A stretch of 64,000 nt of DNA, taken from Colias croceus (lineage: Eukaryota; Arthropoda; Insecta; Lepidoptera; Pieridae). The stretch is taken from contig NC_059550.1 in the NCBI RefSeq assembly GCF_905220415.1, forward strand, positions 1,304,501 through 1,368,500. The letters are read 5' to 3'. The position numbers were made by a program, and so were the translations under genes. A model generated the notes under the pieces. That model saw only the letters and a list, made by a program, of their open reading frames with translations, was not told where the DNA came from and did not search any database. Below are positions 48,483 through 60,975 of this stretch, piece by piece (within the stretch, counting starts at the first letter, position 1; each line of letters opens with the position of its first letter).

Positions 48483-49101
48483 ATAACTAAAAGCGTAATA
48501 TTACATTGAACAGTTTTCGGTCATAAAATTTACGTTTACCAGTACGTAATAAAATCATCTGCATACGCATTTCCTTGTACAAGAGTTATCTATTTATCTA
48601 ATAAGCTTGACTATATAGAGGTTCCCTATTCAAAGCCTTGTAGCATGAAATAAAAAAAATATATTTAATAAAATAATTTTAAATGATCAGTATCAGGTAG
48701 CCCCCCCTCAGCCTTCTAAATATTTTGTGTATTTAAAAACGCTCTGAAATGTGATGTTTTAGATTAAATAAATTCTTGAATTTGAGTACAATTTACGAGG
48801 GTAAAAATATAATTTAGAAGTCATCAAAGTGCATGCTCGAATCCTCCATACAACAAACATAGTACTGATTAATTAACTAAAGCCTCGAACAAACAAAACT
48901 GTCGAATTGATCCATCTATATTTATTTAGGACGTAATTTAATTGGCAAATGTGCGGTGTTCGGATAATTGTGTGATTTCGGCGACTGTGGTTGTAGGACA
49001 AATAAGATGATTGGACCGGTTTCATCTTGATCTCTCTATTGTCTGTTAGGAACTATGTATTGGGAGATTGGTCTGAAAGGAATAGTAGTGTAGGCTCCAT
49101 A
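48483..49101. other. AT-rich non-coding DNA
   Basis: No exon, repeat or RNA gene could be supported. Confidence 0.4.
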
Positions 49102-49293
49102 TCTATACTAATATTATAAAACTGAAGAGATTGTTTGTTTGAACGCGCTAAACTCAGGAACTACTGGTCCGATTTAAAAAATTCTTTCGGTGCTAGATAG
49201 TTCATTTATCGAGGAAGTCTATAGGCTAATATATAATCACGCAAAGATTAACGGGAGCGGAGCAATGCGGGTGAAACTGCGGGGAACAGCTAG
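49102..49293 (+). mobile_element. non-autonomous Helitron, family B, full length
   Basis: Starts TCTATACTAATATTATAAA after an A and ends GGGGAACAGCTAG before a T. All family B markers are present in order. Confidence 0.78.
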
Positions 49294-50749
49294 TCGTGGA
49301 ATATAAAGAAGGATTGTGATATGTGTTTGAGTATTTCACATCTTAACAGCAGAATAGATTATTATTTTAACTTATTACATAATTTATTACACTTAAAGTA
49401 ATTAATTAGTTACTTTTTAATATATAAATAATGTAAACAACACGAAGTAACTTTAACCGGGCAATCGCCGCGCTGTTTTCTTTGCGACTACGCAAAAATG
49501 TGAATAATACTTTTCGTATAAAATATAAATTAAGTCAAAAATACAAAAATGTTTCAATTAAACGGAACGACTTCCCATTTACAATATAAAAATACGTATT
49601 TATATAAAATACCTACATTACGAACAATAGAAATAGTTTTGTTTAGAACTGTAGGTACTTACTGAGGGAATTAAGGTACTGCCGGCGGGTCGCTGAAACA
49701 ATCACTATGTTGCAGCTGTGAGCTGCGTTTAGATACTGGCTTACTGGCTTCATTTTGTTGTAAAAGTATATATTTTATATTTAAGTATATATTTACTTAT
49801 AACTACTTTTATATATTTACTTATAACTTATAACTTGTATATTTTTGTCTGATTTGCAATTTGGGGTTTCAAGTATTAAATTGTTTTATTTAGCTAAACA
49901 AAATCAAGCCACTGCTGCTCGAATTGAATTAAAAAGAAATATTAAACGACATATTGTGGTATCTACAAACCAATTAATAAAGGTGGCTAATTCGTAGATG
50001 CTAGCTCATGCATGCATAGGATATAACCAAGACAAGTCTGTATAACAGCAGTGAAAATTAAAACTAGCTGTATGATAATAAATGATGATGATAATACCTA
50101 CCTGTGTCAGGATACATGTAGGTATACGTTGATACAACTTACTGGTTCATTTAACATTGACACAATAGTTCGCAGGTGTTCAATACAATACAATACATAT
50201 TAATCCGAATTATTCACTAAAGACTAGTTATGGGCCAGTTCTTTTTTGATTGTTTCTTGTTCCATGAAATTGTTAAAAAAAATATATGATAAATGTTGAC
50301 TAATATCTGGATGGAAAAAATAACAAAACATATTGTCCAAGCTAGTAACTATCCCATACAAACGCTCTTACACTATCTCATCTACTCAGAGCTATTGGCT
50401 ACAGCACAAAGAAGCACAAAGTTGAACACCTGACAGCTGATTCTAAATAGAAATTTCGTTCGCATTCAGTTCAGTTAAAATAAGCTTACATTCCAAGTTT
50501 CTAGCCATGCTAGACTTCATTCAATTTAGCAGTATTATAAGCTTGTATGGTTTACAGACAATGTCTGTATATTATTTCACAAATGTCGTCATAAGTGCAT
50601 TATTCTAATTTTTAATGATGACAATTGGTAGGGATTAAATTATAGAAGTTTAAATTCAGATGTTATAACTATTGCTTAGTTACTTTAACCAATCAAAAAT
50701 CATACTTGAACTAACTCAATAAATATTATATATGCTATATTTTTATATA
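49294..50749. other. AT-rich non-coding DNA
   Basis: Apart from local ATATTTACTTATAACT repetition near 49765-49840, nothing was recognised. Confidence 0.4.
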
Positions 50750-50947
50750 TTATATATTATAAAGCTGAAGAGTTTGTTTGTTTGTCTGTTTGTTTGAACG
50801 CGTTAATCCCGGGAACTACTAGTCCGATTTGAAAAATTCTGTCGGTGTTAGATAGCCCATTTATCGAGGAAGGTTATAGGCTATATAAAATCACGCTACG
50901 GCCAACAGGAGTGGAGCTACGGGGGTGAAACCGCATGGAGCAGCTAG
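50750..50947 (+). mobile_element. non-autonomous Helitron, family B
   Basis: ATATTATAAAGCTGAAGAG, GTTTGAACGCGTTAATCCCG and GGTGTTAGATAGCCCATTTA are present, ending GAGCAGCTAG before a T. The 5' terminus is blurred by surrounding TA-rich sequence. A GTTTGTTTGTCTGTTTGTTT expansion is present. Confidence 0.7.
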
Positions 50948-53689
50948 TAATATATAAGAGACTTTAAATCTCTACATAAAATAAAACTTATTAGTATATT
51001 AATATAGTATTAAAAATAAAAAGGCTTACTAGGAAATTAAAAGAAAACAAATCAAAACAATCATCTACAGTAGGTATACTTAAACAAACATAAAGATTAT
51101 ATTGTTTTGACTGGAGCGACGCTCTCATATAAACAATTTTCAAACCTGTAATGTCTAGATTTTTCAGTCCCACCTGATGTTAAGTGGTGTCGTCTAGACG
51201 AACAATATCAAGTATTATGTCTTTGATCCTATAAGTGAATATTCTCTGAACAGTTTTTATTAAATTTCTTCGTAAACACTTACTTACGAAGAGGTTGAAA
51301 TCAAGGCGTGGTTGTTTTTATTTAAATTTTATTTAAATTCATTTTTAAAGTGGTTTTCTTAAAAGGGAATGAATGTTGAATATTGTCTAGATATATCATA
51401 TTTGATGTATTGAAAAATCATATAATTTTTTTTATTAGTTGCTAATTTTTCTACAGTAAGTACTTGTAAGTTGTTAATATTAAATAATTGGGTATTCCTC
51501 GTGACAAATAAAAATAAATGCCTTAAAAAAACGTTATGTCTCGTTTCCTCTTAGTGGTTTCTCTAACAGTTTCATTATTTCATTGATTTTCTTTACATGA
51601 CCAGTTTTTGTACCCAGAGCTTGACCTCTCTGTCTCAGTCCACCGGGAATCGAGCCTCTCTCATCTCTCCCCGAATAGAATTTTCGTAATTAATAGCGAT
51701 CATTTCATCAATGATGTCTTGAATTATTTACATACTCGAAACGTTACATTACTGTCTTCATTCTTAATCAATTCTAATAATATTAAAAAAGGAAAATGTT
51801 ATTTTTGTACTCTGAATACTTTTAGATACTACAGTGACATAAATATTAGGTATAACACAAATGTATAATACCGGTTCAACCCAGCTTCTAACAACACAAT
51901 AAAACACAAAACCCACAACAATCCGCTAACCTATTTCCAAGCAATAAAGCGCTTCCATTAAACTGCAGTCGTTAGATAAAACTCTTCATAACTCCCAACT
52001 TTCGGGATCAACTGCTAATGACGTGAAACAAGCGCTAACAAGTTCCCATTCACGTCACGTAGTCGTCACGTACATGTCACGTCAGGCGTGACAAGAAAAC
52101 GCGCTAACTTGCGTGTCACAACACTCGCGTTATGTTTTTAGTGTAACGTTGTTTCATTGAGGTTGTCGCTTCCTTGTGAAAGTGACAAAATAGGATTAGA
52201 GAGATCATTTTCCTAAATAACTTAATAGATGGAGCACTATTTCTGCAAATCTCATCGCAATATAGTCGATTTGAACGAAGTTGGACCATGGATTTCATGA
52301 TGATGTTCATAAATTTAACTACTGCATCGATTTTGTCAAAACAATTGTAAGCTAGGCTCCTTACGGTTATTACAATCACAATTCTATTAAATTTTAAATT
52401 AAAATTAAATTTTCATTAAAACTATTGGAATACATTATACCATATTTTTACTAGTAAAATCATACTACATTTCTAAACCAGTGTGTCCCTAAAGAGTAAA
52501 GGTAAAGGTACGCTTTACCCTTTTTCTTATCAACGCGAAGCAGAAATTTATTCTTCAATTTTTCACGTCAACAAAAGCCGCTGTCATATATTAAAATTTA
52601 TAGTACACTATAGTTTACGTGTATGTATGTATGTATGCCACGGTAATATAGCTCTTATGTAAAGGAGAAAAGAACTGTGTAGTCTTGTGTGTTCATTTAA
52701 TGACGTCGCGAAAGAGCTTTGATCTTGTTTAATGTTTGGTCTAAGGTTTAAAATGTTAGCGATGACCAAGGCGATGACACTCGATATTGATAGTATAAGC
52801 TTACTAAACTTAGACTAATTGTTATACTACTTATACAATGCTAGAACTATCAGGTTAGATTAAGCCCGTAAATTTAATGGGAAATGTAGGTATATGCGTA
52901 TCTATGCTAGTGATGCATTCCAATACGAAACTAAAAAAGCTCAAAAGCTTCCTATGACTGTTCATTAAATAAACAGTTGATATCATAAGAACATAATCAG
53001 TTCCATTGTTTTGAATTTCTCAAGGACACAGTCTGTTTTAGTCTCCCTTCAGATGGTAAACGGATTAAGTGATGATGATGAAGCCGAATTTCCTGTAATA
53101 AACATGGTCAACAAACACGGTCATACATATTTACATATATTTTTCTTTATATTATTTTTCGTCTGATAAATCGCGAAAAATCATGTCTTACACCAAATTT
53201 CGCAAAGTAAAACTCATCCACAAATGCGGCCGTATCAAAGGCTAGTTGCGCGATAGTTGCGCAACTCTCGTCGAACTTCGGCGGTCTAATGAGATTCTTT
53301 TAGATAACTTTGTCATAATGAATACGTGTAATCAGCAACTTTTTCTGTTCGCTTTCCGCTCGATTAAATGGACTTTAATTAACATTGGATGTGTTTTATT
53401 TACTCTGTTCTAGAAATAAGTATCAGTAAATTGTAATTAATAAAATGCTTACACAAATTTATTGCGTGAATACTTAATATAATTTACGATGTTGGAATTT
53501 TTACTAACCAAATTTCAACTTAACCTAGCTACGAAATGAAGCTTTCCTATAACTTGTATTTTAGAGACAAGAATTTCTGAGAAATACTTAGAAATTTACT
53601 ACAGTTTATTAGGCTAAATAATCAACATATTTACACGAATTTTCGAATAACATTAGTACTTAACTTAATATACACTTAGTAAGTTACAA
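50948..53689. other. non-coding DNA with a SINE scrap
   Basis: At about 51625-51660 CAGTCCACCGGGAATCGAGC resembles the B-box part of the SINE at 62333 on the minus strand. (ATGT)n-like GTATGTATGTATGT lies near 52620. No exon is seen, and the open frames at 51608 and 52116 are not recognisable. Confidence 0.4.
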
Positions 53690-53790
53690 ACTATAAACTC
53701 AAACTCAAACATTTATTTATTGAATTAGACTTCTTCTAGCATTTTTGAATCATAGATAATAACATAGTTTTAATATTAAAGGCAAAATTT
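53690..53790 (-). mobile_element. LINE 3'-end fragment
   Basis: CAAACATTTATTTATTGAAT and TAGACTTCTTCTAG match the tail region of the LINE fragment at 15396-15566. Most of the 3' UTR is decayed or missing. Confidence 0.5.
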
Positions 53791-53819
53791 GTCTACAATA
53801 ATTAATTAGATAGTGTATT

Positions 53820-53975
53820 AAAAGGAAAATCCGCATCCCATTCCTGTAGGTTGTCCGGGATAATATAATCTAACCTTTGTCCATTATCAGGTTCTCAAAC
53901 TATTAGTTTAGGCGTGAAGAAGGGACAGACAGACAGACAGAGTTACTTTAGCATTTGCAATTTAAGTAGAGATTT
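53820..53975 (-). mobile_element. Helitron-like repeat, family C fragment
   Basis: Minus-strand CTACTTAAATTGCAAATGCT, CTCTGTCTGTCTGTCTGTCC, CTTCACGCCTAAACTAATAG and CCCGGACAACCTACAGGAAT are family C order. There is no clean terminus. Confidence 0.5.
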
Positions 53976-54248
53976 TATAATGTACTTCATTTTAACTAAT
54001 TAACTTCACCTTATTTTATTAGTAGACATTTAAATACACTACAAATTTATCTTTTAAAGTTCAGTAGTAGACATTTAATTATTGACTACCAAATTCTCTT
54101 TTAAAGTTCAGTAAATAAGGTCCCATTGTTTCAATCAAAATGCAAAAAGAGAATCCCTTCGCCCTAGGCTAGAATATAATTATGAATCCCCATGTCATCT
54201 GTATGTAAATTATCTGACAATGCCATTCTATTTCCAGTACAAATCTTA

Positions 54249-54460
54249 TCTATACTAATATTATAAATCTGAAGAGTTTGTTTGTTTGAACGCGCTAATC
54301 TCAGGAACTACTGGGCCGATTTGAAAAATTCCTTCGGTGTTAGATAGCCCATTTATCGAGGAAGGCCTATAGGCAATAGCCTATAGGCAATATATCAATA
54401 TCATCACGCTAAGACCAACAGGAGCGGAGCAATGCGGGTGAAACCGCGGGGAACAGCTAG
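54249..54460 (+). mobile_element. non-autonomous Helitron, family B, full length
   Basis: TCTATACTAATATTATAAA after an A to GGGGAACAGCTAG before a T. It contains a small internal duplication of CCTATAGGCAATA at about 54366-54390. Confidence 0.77.
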
Positions 54461-54583
54461 TTGTTAATATTGTCCAAGTTATTGTGGTTTAATAAAGCTA
54501 GATATATTAACGGCCATTCTTTAGATTCCTTGGGGATGTGTAGTCTCAGATTTATGTGTGATTTAAGGGTTTTAGTGGGAATA

Positions 54584-54998
54584 CATGGTGTCCCACTGTT
54601 GGTATACTAAAATCAAAGGAGGTTATAGTTTTGCATACGCCGAGTTCGTAAAAAATACTTATAAAATTCCAGACGCATTTTTTTTTCAAAAAGATGAATT
54701 CTTAAAACTCTATGTGTAAAAAAACTCATCCATAGCAAGGAAACCGCCCAACTTTGCCACCAGCACGTGAGCTATCGTTTAAAATTATGTTTTCATCAGG
54801 TTTTCATAGACAAAATGCTCACATTAGCGAAGCGGTATATGCCGGCTGTACCAAGCTAGAAAAAAATACATGGATTTCCATGAAAAATTTATCAAAAAAA
54901 TTTTGACGTAATTTGTTGTTTAAATATTTTTTACGTGATCAGTGCATGCAAAACTACAAGTCGCTTCGCGGTTAGTATACCAATAGTGGGACACCCTG
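54584..54998. mobile_element. 415-bp element with TA target and GGTGTCCCACT ends
   Basis: CATGGTGTCCCACTGTTGGT and ACCAATAGTGGGACACCCTG are inverted ends matching for about 27 bases with two differences, flanked by TA (54582-54583 and 54999-55000). Unlike the foldbacks, the interior is not palindromic and encodes nothing recognisable. A Tc1/mariner-type non-autonomous element is plausible. Confidence 0.7.
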
Positions 54999-55129
54999 TA
55001 TATCATGGGACGATGATGGTGGGAATATATTATGATGAGCGAAATTATGAATAATATTTATTGATAATTTTATTAACTTTTCACTAGTCGTCTCAAATTA
55101 AAACAAGGAATATCAATTTATAAAGAATC

Positions 55130-55170
55130 GATAAAAATCGATCACGAGGCGGGACTCGAACCCGCATCCT
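55130..55170 (-). repeat. SINE or tRNA-like fragment
   Basis: The minus strand has GCGGGTTCGAGTCCCGCCTC, a perfect B box with pairing flanks, but no A box in place. It is a fragment only. Confidence 0.5.
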
Positions 55171-55626
55171 TCAGAAATCCTTCTAAAATTTTTTATATAT
55201 TTTCTATTCTTTATTAATTTATATTTATGAAGCATTTGAAAAAATTACAAAAATAAAACAAGGAATTACAAAAAATATAGACCCCCAGACTCCTATTATA
55301 GCTTTCGCTGTGTATTTGATTTATAAATGTATAAACAATTAACATTTTCTTTATCTCTAGGGACATAATGAACTTCTTGACCTATTTTGGTAATAACAAA
55401 AGTTTTAAATGTAGGTAGGCGAGGTGTAGGCAGTAGGACGCAAGTTAAGCCCGTAAAAGCCTACGCACGTCAATATACCGAAACAAGCCAAATTATTGTT
55501 CAAATTTATTTTATGATTATGTTCTTTGATCAAAACACTTTCCCTTGATTACATCTTGGAAACAGATGTTTAGTGATACTCGGAATTCAATGGATAATAA
55601 TTAAAATATCTGATTTTATAATTTAA
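55171..55626. other. AT-rich non-coding DNA
   Basis: No exon, repeat or RNA gene could be supported. Confidence 0.4.
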
Positions 55627-55814
55627 CTAGCTTACCGCCCGCGGCTTCGCCCGCTTTATCTAAAACCTAATAAATTATATACTAAAACCTTCCTCTTGAA
55701 ACACTCTATCTATTAAGAAAACCGCATCAAAATCCGTTACGTAGTTTGAAAGATTTAAGCATACAAAGGGACATAGGGACAGAGAAAGTGACTTTGTTTT
55801 ATACTATGTAGTGA
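55627..55814 (-). mobile_element. non-autonomous Helitron, family A copy 5
   Basis: Minus strand TCACTACATAGTATAAAAC to GGTAAGCTAG before T. Well preserved, with the complete GCGGGCGAAGCCGCGGGC segment. The base before TC is G. Confidence 0.75.
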
Positions 55815-56116
55815 CGTACATAGATTTTCAAATCACAGTACAAACTGTTAACAGCTGCAGGCAGCGTTAAAAGAACAAATTATTTTTTATAAACAACTAA
55901 ATCGCCTTTAAATCGTCTGAACTGGACAAAATTTAAGGGACCAACCTGAAAAAAAGAATCATCAAAATCGGTTCACCCAGTCGAAAGTTATAAAATAACA
56001 AACTCAAAACAAATTTCGATATAAGTCGTTGACAACCAAAGAAAACATAGACTACAATACAATTGTATTTCAAATATTTTACCAGTTTATCTTTCATAAT
56101 CCATACTATTACTAAA
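55815..56116. other. DNA with a decayed Helitron-like piece
   Basis: AATCATCAAAATCGGTTCACC with CAGTCGAAAGTTATAAAA at about 55955-55995 is a body fragment on the minus strand without ends. Confidence 0.4.
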
Positions 56117-56352
56117 TATTACTAATATTATAAATGCGAAAGTAGGTAACTCTGTCTGTCTGTTACTCAATCACGCCTAAACTACTGAACCAATTTTCAT
56201 GAAATTTGGTACGGAGATATTTTGATACCCGAGAAAGGACATAGGCTACTTTTTATCCCGGGAAAATTACGCAATCCCGGAAATCCGATGGGAACGGGAA
56301 CTATGCGGGTTTTTCTTTGACTGCGCGGGCGAAGCCGCGGGCGGAATCCTAG
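56117..56352 (+). mobile_element. Helitron-like repeat, family C copy 3, longest
   Basis: TACTAATATTATAAATGCGA, CACGCCTAAACTACTGAACC, TGAAATTTGGTACGGAGATA, CCCGGAAATCCGATGGGAAC and GCGGGCGAAGCCGCGGGCGG are in order, ending AATCCTAG before a T. The 5' TC is not clear. Confidence 0.7.
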
Positions 56353-56416
56353 TTACAACTATAGCGAGTAATGTGTTAAATTAAAACATCCTATATCCAC
56401 TAGATAAAGCATACCA

Positions 56417-56690
56417 TTTAAATATTTTAAACCTTATAAAAGCCGTATTCCTAAACGATTATCACCTCATCTCATTTGCATGGGCTTTATTGGTTCTCCG
56501 ATATTCAGTAGTGAGATTCAATAGCAGTATTATACTTGTAATAATCAGATTTTACAGGGACGTATTTAGGTGGTTGTAGGCCCTAAAACAATGAATCGTA
56601 ATCTACATATTAACGTGGTATATGTTTACGTTTTCCCTCAAGGAATATCGTAAAAAAGAATCAACGAAATCGGATCAGCCATTCTTTTTC
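56417..56690 (+). repeat. segmental duplication, left copy
   Basis: Sequence from ATTTTAAACCTTATAAAAGC through ATCGTAATCTACATATTAA and on to GATCAGCCATTCTTTTTC is repeated at 57035-57077 plus 57546-57890. This copy lacks an 80-base and a 22-base segment present in the right copy. Confidence 0.75.
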
Positions 56691-56815
56691 TTTTTATTTA
56701 TTTATTAATTTATATACTCTTTATTGCACACACAAAGTTTGACAAAATCAGGATATTATACTAAGCAATTGGCGGCTTTATTGCTTAACAGCAATTTCTT
56801 CCAAGCAACCAAAAA
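56690..56815 (-). mobile_element. LINE 3'-UTR fragment
   Basis: Minus strand GGTTGCTTGGAAGAAATTGC, TTAAGCAATAAAGCCGCCAA and an AATAAAGAGTATATAAATTA tail. Same type as 24426 and 35745. It lies directly after the left copy of the duplication. Confidence 0.65.
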
Positions 56816-56932
56816 AATAAAAGCAGAAAGTTAATACAATAACAAAATTGGGAAGATAGTGTACACAGAAACAAAAAAAGAAGACAACATATCAGCGTAA
56901 TAGGTTAAAAGGAAAAAAGATAACAATAATTA

Positions 56933-57170
56933 CAAAAAAAAAAAAAACACACACATAAATTGAGGCAAAGATAATAAAAACAAAACACACACACACACAC
57001 AATTATAAAGGTGAGTGCATTTAAAAGAAAAATAAATATTTTAAACCTTATAAAAGCCGTATTCCTAAACGATTAAACGTGACTGATCTTGCTTAGATAT
57101 CTATAATATAATATTTCAGACACACACACACACACACACACACACTTACACAAACACACGCACACACATA
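56933..57170. repeat. microsatellite-rich interval, (A)n and (CA)n
   Basis: A(15) near 56933 and two CA runs at about 56983-57000 and 57120-57146, with more CA-rich sequence to about 57182. Between them lies the start of the right duplicated copy at 57035-57077. Confidence 0.8.
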
Positions 57171-57547
57171 CACATACACACACAAATATATATACATTCA
57201 TAAGATACAGTTTCATTCGCCACACCCGCATTCTCCCTTAAATTTTACACATTTTTTTTTTCTCTTACTCCCTATTGTAACCAATTTTAATTTATAATAA
57301 TGAAGTACTTGCTAAGAGGCTTTTTGTGTATTTATATTAGAGGCAAGCTGTTTCTCCTAAACACAGGTTGCCCAGTAACCTAGCTAGGGAAACATTGGCT
57401 TGTATAAATAATTGTTTTGGTAGCCTTTTTATTTATATACTTTTACATGAATATTAATTGTATACCTATTGTAATAAATTGTAATTGTAATTATTGTATG
57501 TATGTATGTTTAATAATAATAAATAAATTTGAATTGAATTGAATTGA
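57078..57547 (+). mobile_element. LINE 3' end inserted in the right duplicate
   Basis: This stretch interrupts the right duplicate between AAACGATT and ATCACC. It ends with a TTGAATTGAATTGAATTG tail and GATT occurs at both junctions. The part TTTCTCCTAAACACAGGTTG, CCAGTAACCTAGCTAGGGAA and GTAATAAATTGTAATTGTAA is a typical lepidopteran LINE 3' UTR. It has no coding part. Confidence 0.6.
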
Positions 57548-57895
57548 TTATCACCTCATCTCATTTGCATGGGCTTTATTGGTTCTCCGATATTCAGTAG
57601 TGAGATTCAATAGCAGTATTATACTTGTAATAATCAGATTTTACAGGGACGTATTTAGGTGGTTGTAGGCCCTAAAACAATGAATCGTAATCTACATATT
57701 AATCTGAATAATACATAGATTTATTCATGTTATAAAATACCTAGATTAATTTAAATTACACAGACTTTACTGGGTAAACACACGTGGTATATGTTTACGT
57801 TTTCCCTCCATAAGATCCATCCTAGTACTTCAAGGAATATCGTAAAAAAGAATCCACGAAATCGGATCAGCCATTCTTTTTCTTTTTATTTTAAA
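57548..57895 (+). repeat. segmental duplication, right copy (main part)
   Basis: It continues the left-copy sequence from ATCACCTCATCTCATTTGCA to CCATTCTTTTTCTTTTTATT. It retains a segment at about 57704-57783 and CATAAGATCCATCCTAGTAC near 57810 that are absent from the left copy. Confidence 0.75.
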
Positions 57896-60558
57896 GATAG
57901 AAAATAAAAAGCTACAGACAGGATAATAATTCAATTCATGTGATCCAAAGATTAAAAAGTAAAGAAATAAAATATTTTGCTTTCACAAGATGTCAATGTG
58001 TCGTTCAAGCCTGTCTTTCTATTAACGCTTCATTGGCGACGAGACAGGGATTTTAAATTCTTTGTTACATTAAAAACCCATTATAACGAAAGTAGAGGTA
58101 TCATTTTTGACAAAATTTTTAAGTGAATGAAGTCTACGGAACTATAAGGCTCTTGTGGGCTCTTGACAGGTCATTGGTCATTGCCAGGTTTAATTATTTT
58201 AAGTTGTATTTTGTTACCATTACAACCATTAAATATCTTATTGTTGTAATATTTTATAAATAAAAAAAATTAACGAGTAAACGTTTCTTGAAGTATTATA
58301 AACGGCAATATTATCTTAAACAAAATTCTAACATTCAGGAAAATGTTAAAAAACTAAGGCCCCATTGTATATGAAATCGCAAAAATAAGGCCCTGTGCAT
58401 AATGTGCTATCGAGAGAGAACGCTTAATGAAGCTATCTGTACGAGCCTTTACTCGGACCTGGATTCTTAGCCGATATTAAGAATTTTCATTCTTGAATAT
58501 CATTTTAATATTTTTACCTGTTCATAAAATCTAGGAGAGCTGTTTCATTCAAGTTTTGATATTAAATTTTTGTTATAATTTAAGGTCAGCTCTATTAGAC
58601 ATTTTTAATTTGCAATAAGTAAAAAGGTATTGTACCTCTATAATGTTGTATTGTAAACGTGAAGTTGTAGGCCATAGATACATAGTTTTAATTTTTTATA
58701 GACAGAAGACCATAATATTTAGTAAAATAGGACACGCCACAAGGTAACACGGGTCTTTAGTTAAGAGCAATAAAAAGAAAAGATAAACAAACGAATAAAT
58801 TAGATATTTATTTTGACAAACATATTTTCATCTTCAAATTAAGACAATTCAGGCAAACGAAGCTAAGTCTAATTAAAAACTAAATTGTACGTCCTACGTA
58901 CACAGACTTAACAACATTTATTGTTACAAAAAACAAGCTTAGATTACAAAGAAGAATGCTATATTTAAACTTATTCCCAACCAGCCTCAAAGAGTAATTA
59001 TAATTCCATAAGCATATTATATTAGCAATCAGACGGTAGAATTTTCGAGAAAATTAGCCTAACGATACCTTAAAAGAAGGGAGACCTAATTTAAGCATCT
59101 CTGTATTCACCCCCTGTCTAAATTGGATGTAGGCTTTTATGCGCCCGTTAGAGGTTTTTTTGGCTGAAATATACTCTCTGAGGAACCACGAAAGATCAGG
59201 TAAATGGACGTATCCGTGGGGAATATTTTGTAAGCATTATGTTAGTTATTTTGTAAGTTTTTGGTAGAAATGTACTTTTGCGTAGGTAGTTTTATTGTAG
59301 GTGTTGAATTAACATTTCCTGTATTTTAAATACTTTATAACGGAGTTTAGAACACAAAGCAGGATGTGATCTATGTAGCATTTAGAGATAAAGTTATTTT
59401 TTTAACCTATAAAGCTTATTTATGTATTCATATTTTTTAACTTTTTTATTAACAATGTAAAAGAGCATTTAAAATTATCATTTTTATTTATACTATTTTT
59501 TTAATTGAATACTGATGTTTGCGCCAATCTGATAAGACAGATAAGAAAGGAACTTACAAAGTTTTTATTAAAAGTAGAACATTTAAAATACATTCATCGT
59601 TCATATTGATCAAAAGCTTACCTCTCCCTATCACACACATTAATTCCACGAAAACAAACCGTGAAACACTCAGAATGACCAACATTTATCATACACCTTA
59701 TCACATCAAAAAACCCTTAACGAATTACTGAAACGTAAAAGCGTATTTTGCGTAAAAATAATTCGGTTTACATCCGAGACCGGTTAAATTAAGTGAATAC
59801 GTTTTAATTTAACCCGAATTAAGGACACGCGAGTGAATTGGGAATGATAAAATTGGACGGTTTGATAATCGTACAGGTAAAAATGAATTAAAATACCCCT
59901 GGATGAACATGGCTACTTATCTTGAAAAATATGAATCAATTGTGAAAACATGGTTAAAAGTAAATCACAGAAATGCGCGCAAACACGACTTGACTCTCTC
60001 TATTATGTCGTTAAGAGCAAGAACAAATGAAGCTTCTACCATAACATCCTCTATATCATCCCATTACTTTCCTATGTGTATTATGTATTGTGTAAGTCCA
60101 ATCCACAAACATACATGTGCTATAGATTCACATATAGTGATGCCTAAACTTGTGGCCTATTCAAATGTCTAAATAATTGAGGGCGTGGTCCATCATTTTG
60201 TATATTTCCTCCCCTGAATCATACATATCTATAAGTCTAATCTTAAATGAAGCCTGTGTAATAACCAAAAGACCAAAAGACAAGACCTATTTATCTCTAA
60301 TAAGCCTGTTTTTAAAATACAACCAAAACAACGACCATTTTCACCTTAAAACGTGCCAAAGCCAGGAAGAAATCAATACGTTCAAATGAAAAGTGTCCGT
60401 GATATATGATCGTGGATCACAATACGCTGGCTGTAAATAGGCAATAGGATCTGCTGAGTCAGGGAGGGTGCTGTAGCGTAACCCTCGATTGAGCGTGAAT
60501 GGTGAGACAAAGGTAAGGGAGTTAGATTGCTGGAAGCGTCAGTCGAAAAACAACTTGT
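57896..60558. other. non-coding DNA, nothing recognised
   Basis: AT-rich. Open frames at 59519, 59903 and 60177 (+) of 70-89 codons show no recognisable family or splice context. Confidence 0.4.
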
Positions 60559-60566
60559 AATGTATG

Positions 60567-60967
60567 CAGGCGCGGTCCCAGCCTGACATTTTGGGGGGGG
60601 ACACGCAGCTGGAAAGGTATGGAATCCCCCCCCCCCCAACCGTACTCGCCAAATATCGTATTCACGTGAAGAAGAAGTGATAAGCAAAAACTTGAGAAAA
60701 TCGTACTCGATAAAATAGAAAAAAAATTCTTATACTGTACAATATATAATAAAAAAACCGGCCAAGTGCGAGTCGGCAAATTTTCGCAAATTTCAACATT
60801 TGCAAGGGATTAAAAACAGGTTTAAACAGAACTTTCGATGTGCGAGTGACTCCGATTTGCACCAGTTTTTTATATATTGTACAGTATAAGAATTTTTTTC
60901 TATTTTATCGAGTACGATTTTGGGGGGGGTCATGTCCCCCGTGACCACCCCCCTGGGACCACGCCTG
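60567..60967. mobile_element. 401-bp hAT-type MITE
   Basis: The ends CAGGCGCGGTCCCAG and CTGGGACCACGCCTG are inverted repeats with one difference. The 8-bp AATGTATG is present on both sides (60559-60566 and 60968-60975), the hallmark of hAT insertion. An internal palindrome joins TCGTACTCGATAAAATAGAA near 60702 to its complement near 60900. G(9), C(13) and G(8) runs are present. Open frames here are not genes. Confidence 0.82.
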
Positions 60968-60975
60968 AATGTATG

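Noticed and set aside
51608..51868. 86-codon plus-strand frame
   Set aside because: Its first part overlaps a SINE-like scrap and the rest is AT-rich with no domain.
60382..60862. Minus-strand open frames of 66-101 codons
   Set aside because: They overlap the hAT MITE and its G/C homopolymers, and have no recognisable protein features.
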